A stretch of 64,000 nucleotides of DNA, from the NCBI RefSeq assembly GCF_014652875.1, contig NZ_BMZQ01000002.1:1299501-1363500 (forward strand), in the 5' to 3' direction. Shown piece after piece: positions 61,840-64,000 of the stretch. Below the pieces are notes generated by a model. The model had not been told where the DNA came from and made no database searches. It saw only the letters and a program-made list of their open reading frames with translations. The translations under genes were made by a program, and so were the position numbers. Positions within the stretch are counted from its first letter, which is position 1. Every line of letters starts with the position of its first letter. The stretch is from Tianweitania populi. Its GTDB lineage: Bacteria; Pseudomonadota; Alphaproteobacteria; Rhizobiales; Rhizobiaceae.

Positions 61840-62364
61840 ATGGCTTCTGCCATGGCAACAGCGATTCGCATCATCGGCATCGATCCCGGCCTCCGCCGCA
61901 CCGGCTGGGGCGTAATCGAAAGCGCCGGCAATAGTCTGCGCTTCATTGCGGCAGGCACGATCCAGTCCGACGACACCTGCAGCCTGGCCGAGCGCTTGTG
62001 CCAGTTGCATGACGGGCTGGCCGCAATTCTCCAGCAGTTCTCGCCGGAAGAAGCGGCTGTCGAGCATACGTTCGTCAACGTCAATCCGACCTCCACGCTG
62101 AAGCTCGGCCAGGCACGTGGCATTGCCCTGCTGGTGCCGGCACGCGCTGGCTTGGCGGTTGCGGAATATACGCCGAACGCCGTGAAGAAGGCGGTGATCG
62201 GCGTCGGCCACGGCGACAAGAAGCAGATCCAGATGATGGTGAAGGTGCTGATGCCGAAGGCCGTTTACAATGGCGCGGACTCCGCCGATGCGCTCGCCAT
62301 CGCCATCTGCCATGCGCACCATCGGGTAGTAACCCGGCGCATTTCGCTGGCTGCATCTTCTTAG
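61840..62364 (+). CDS. ruvC: Holliday junction endodeoxyribonuclease RuvC
   Basis: A 174-residue RuvC. Catalytic acids are seen in [14 protein letters not shown] (Asp), [12 protein letters not shown] (Glu) and [15 protein letters not shown] (two Asp). It cuts Holliday junctions in complex with RuvAB. ATG 61840 or 61852 may start it. A vapBC pair lies between it and ruvA. Confidence 0.96.
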   Translation: MASAMATAIRIIGIDPGLRRTGWGVIESAGNSLRFIAAGTIQSDDTCSLAERLCQLHDGLAAILQQFSPEEAAVEHTFVNVNPTSTLKLGQARGIALLVPARAGLAVAEYTPNAVKKAVIGVGHGDKKQIQMMVKVLMPKAVYNGADSADALAIAICHAHHRVVTRRISLAASS

Positions 62365-62418
62365 ATGTTCTTGACTTGTTCTGGTGTTGTGGGTAAGTAA
62401 TACCGGCGAGGTATTACC

Positions 62419-62688
62419 ATGCGTGTGACATCAAAGGGCCAGGTGACCATCCCGAAGCCGATCCGCGATCGTTTGGGGATCGAGGAGGGGAGCGAAGTGG
62501 CCTTCATCGAGGATCAGGATGGGGTGCGTTTGGTGAGACAGACTGAGCGCGATGATCCCGATCTGCAAGCGCGCGAATTTCGCGAATGGCTGGAGTCAGT
62601 TCGCGGGACGATCGACACGAACGGGATGGACGGCAAGGACTTCGTCGACTGGTTGCGCGGGCCCTATGAAGACCTCGACCCTCATTGA
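62419..62688 (+). CDS. AbrB/MazE-fold antitoxin (VapB-like)
   Basis: An 89-residue protein with an N-terminal SpoVT/AbrB swapped-hairpin DNA-binding domain (MRVTSKGQVTIPKPIRDRLG, then GIEEGSEVAFIEDQDG) and a C-terminal acidic tail that would bind the toxin. It lies 54 bases after ruvC and overlaps the VapC gene by 23 bases, the usual antitoxin-first order. AbrB-VapB antitoxins repress their own promoter with the toxin. Confidence 0.92.
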   Translation: MRVTSKGQVTIPKPIRDRLGIEEGSEVAFIEDQDGVRLVRQTERDDPDLQAREFREWLESVRGTIDTNGMDGKDFVDWLRGPYEDLDPH

Positions 62689-63082
62689 TACCAACATCCT
62701 GATCGATCTCTTCGGCAGCGGACCGATCCAGGATTCTTCCGCTGATCTGCTGGAACAAGCCATGCGAGATGGGCCAATCGTTTTTAGCGCGATCGTATGG
62801 GCGGAGTTTGCCGCGCCGGGCATCAGCGAAGAGCAGCTTTGGAAAAAGCTGCAATGGCTGAAACCCAAGCGCGAGGACTTTCCGTTTGAAGCAGCCTATT
62901 CTGCCGGTCTGGCACACCGAACCTACAAAGCGCGCGGCGGAACTCGGGAAAAGACATTGCCGGACTTTCTTATCGGCGCCCACGCGCTTGTTGCCGGCCA
63001 CCGGCTTCTGACACGTGACGCACGGCGCTACCGCACCTATTTCCCCGACCTCGACCTCATTGCACCGGACACGCATCCATGA
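62666..63082 (+). CDS. PIN-domain ribonuclease toxin (VapC-like)
   Basis: A 138-residue PIN-domain protein starting at ATG 62666. The acidic triad/quartet is seen at Asp8 ([12 protein letters not shown]), Glu in [10 protein letters not shown], Asp in [15 protein letters not shown] and Asp in [12 protein letters not shown]. VapC toxins cut tRNA or rRNA. It overlaps both the antitoxin (23 bases) and ruvA (4 bases), so it is coupled to both. Confidence 0.92.
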   Translation: MKTSTLIDTNILIDLFGSGPIQDSSADLLEQAMRDGPIVFSAIVWAEFAAPGISEEQLWKKLQWLKPKREDFPFEAAYSAGLAHRTYKARGGTREKTLPDFLIGAHALVAGHRLLTRDARRYRTYFPDLDLIAPDTHP

Positions 63083-63696
63083 TCGGCAAGCTCAAGGGCC
63101 TCCTAGATGAGATCGGCGAGGATCATTGCGTCATCGATGTCGGCGGCGTCGGTTATGTCGCATTCTGTTCGGCGCGGACGCTCGGCGCCTTGCCAGGCGC
63201 AGGTGAAGCGGTTTCGCTTTTTATCGAAACCTATGTGCGCGAGGACATGATCCGGCTTTACGGCTTTCGCACCCATCTCGAGCGCGAATGGTTCCGGCTG
63301 CTGCAATCGGTGCAAAGCGTCGGCGCCAAGGTTGCGCTGGCCGTGCTTTCCACGCTGACGACGTCCGAACTCGCCAATGCGATTGCGCTCCGGGACATCA
63401 CCATGGTGTCGCGCGCGCCGGGTGTCGGCAAGAAGGTGGCCGAGCGGATCGTGACCGAATTGAAGACCAAGGCGCCGGCCTTTGCGGGCGAGGCGACCGG
63501 CACGATCGGGCTGAAGCAGGAACTGGGCGAAGGCGTTGCGCCCGCACCCGTGGCCGATGCCGTCTCGGCGCTGACCAATCTCGGCTATTCCCGCGACATC
63601 GCGGCCAATGCGGTTGCGGCGGCCTTGAAGGAAGCCGGCGAGGGCGCGGATTCGGCCAAGCTGATCCGGCTCGGCTTAAAGGAACTGGCGCGTTGA
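63079..63696 (+). CDS. ruvA: Holliday junction branch-migration protein RuvA
   Basis: A 205-residue RuvA: N-terminal OB fold ([20 protein letters not shown]), helix-hairpin-helix region with [20 protein letters not shown] and [16 protein letters not shown], and C-terminal domain III ([20 protein letters not shown]) that contacts RuvB. It overlaps vapC by ATGA and precedes ruvB by 10 bases. Confidence 0.97.
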   Translation: MIGKLKGLLDEIGEDHCVIDVGGVGYVAFCSARTLGALPGAGEAVSLFIETYVREDMIRLYGFRTHLEREWFRLLQSVQSVGAKVALAVLSTLTTSELANAIALRDITMVSRAPGVGKKVAERIVTELKTKAPAFAGEATGTIGLKQELGEGVAPAPVADAVSALTNLGYSRDIAANAVAAALKEAGEGADSAKLIRLGLKELAR

Positions 63697-63706
63697 GTTT
63701 GGCCTG

Positions 63707-64000
63707 ATGAGTGATGCACCCCGCCTGATTACACCGGAAAAGCGCGCCGAGGATGTTGATGCCTCCTTGCGGCCGCAAGTGCTGGACGATTTCGTCGGCC
63801 AGGCGGCTGCGCGTGCCAATCTGAAAGTCTTCATCGAGGCCGCGAGGGGGCGCGGCGAGGCGCTGGATCATGTGCTGTTCGTGGGACCGCCCGGTCTCGG
63901 CAAAACCACGCTGGCGCAGATCATGGCGCGCGAACTGGGCGTCAATTTCCGCTCGACCTCCGGGCCGGTGATCGCCAAGGCGGGTGATCTTGCGGCACTG
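63707..64000 (+). CDS. ruvB: Holliday junction helicase RuvB, N-terminal part (3' end outside window)
   Basis: The first 98 residues of RuvB, reading into the window edge: [20 protein letters not shown], Walker [17 protein letters not shown], and [13 protein letters not shown]. Full length is usually about 345 residues. RuvB is the hexameric AAA+ motor that drives branch migration with RuvA. Confidence 0.96.
   Translation, partial: MSDAPRLITPEKRAEDVDASLRPQVLDDFVGQAAARANLKVFIEAARGRGEALDHVLFVGPPGLGKTTLAQIMARELGVNFRSTSGPVIAKAGDLAAL

Overview
The window reads as chromosomal DNA of an alphaproteobacterium of the Rhizobiales (Hyphomicrobiales), most like the Mesorhizobium/Aminobacter group. Support comes from high overall G+C, an RcdA/DUF1465 protein beside ruvC, a DUF6074 protein, a GapR remnant, Cys-free ribosomal protein L31, a MotA/OmpA-like pair beside suhB-like and efp genes, several Bug-type and ABC solute-binding proteins, and the palindromic intergenic repeats typical of these genomes. 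The genus is inference.

Positions 1-36.4 kb are an accessory catabolic region made of successive import-plus-enzyme modules with local regulators: (i) an HpcH/HpaI aldolase, 2-hydroxyacid dehydrogenase, D-lyxose isomerase-like cupin and glycerate 2-kinase; (ii) a 969-residue exported peptidoglycan-binding-type protein with nine tandem 14-residue repeats; (iii) an IclR-controlled oligopeptide ABC operon carrying an alpha/beta hydrolase and a gamma-glutamyltransferase without signal peptide; (iv) a D-threonine aldolase/D-serine dehydratase-like PLP enzyme divergent from a polar amino-acid ABC operon with RidA and IclR; (v) a betaine/proline-type ABC operon with a proline racemase-family enzyme that lacks the second catalytic Cys, flanked by an FAD-oxidoreductase fragment and a GlxA-type regulator; (vi) a TctABC tricarboxylate-type transporter with divergent LysR regulator; (vii) 5-dehydro-4-deoxyglucarate dehydratase with a GntR regulator.

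Positions 37-51 kb are mostly household genes: L,D-transpeptidase, MsrB, a MoxR-GNAT-VWA operon, a DUF4345 protein, a probable 6S RNA in front of 5-formyl-THF cyclo-ligase, YmdB-like phosphoesterase, TerC, an MsbA-like exporter, L31, a block of dispersed intergenic repeats, NTF2-like and SelT/W/H-like proteins, YebC, an M32 carboxypeptidase and an orphan Bug-type binding protein.

At 51.4-54.8 kb lies the most unusual segment: two translationally coupled genes of visibly lower G+C, one with a nuclease-like (PD-(D/E)XK-type) N-terminus and one all-helical, with no recognised family and no housekeeping role. This is my best candidate for an undescribed, possibly defence-related, system. From 55 kb to the end the household backbone resumes: lipoprotein, OmpA/MotA pair, inositol monophosphatase, EF-P, Sel1-repeat protein, ThiE-like protein, a candidate small RNA, RcdA, and the ruvC-ruvA-ruvB operon with a vapBC toxin-antitoxin pair placed inside it.
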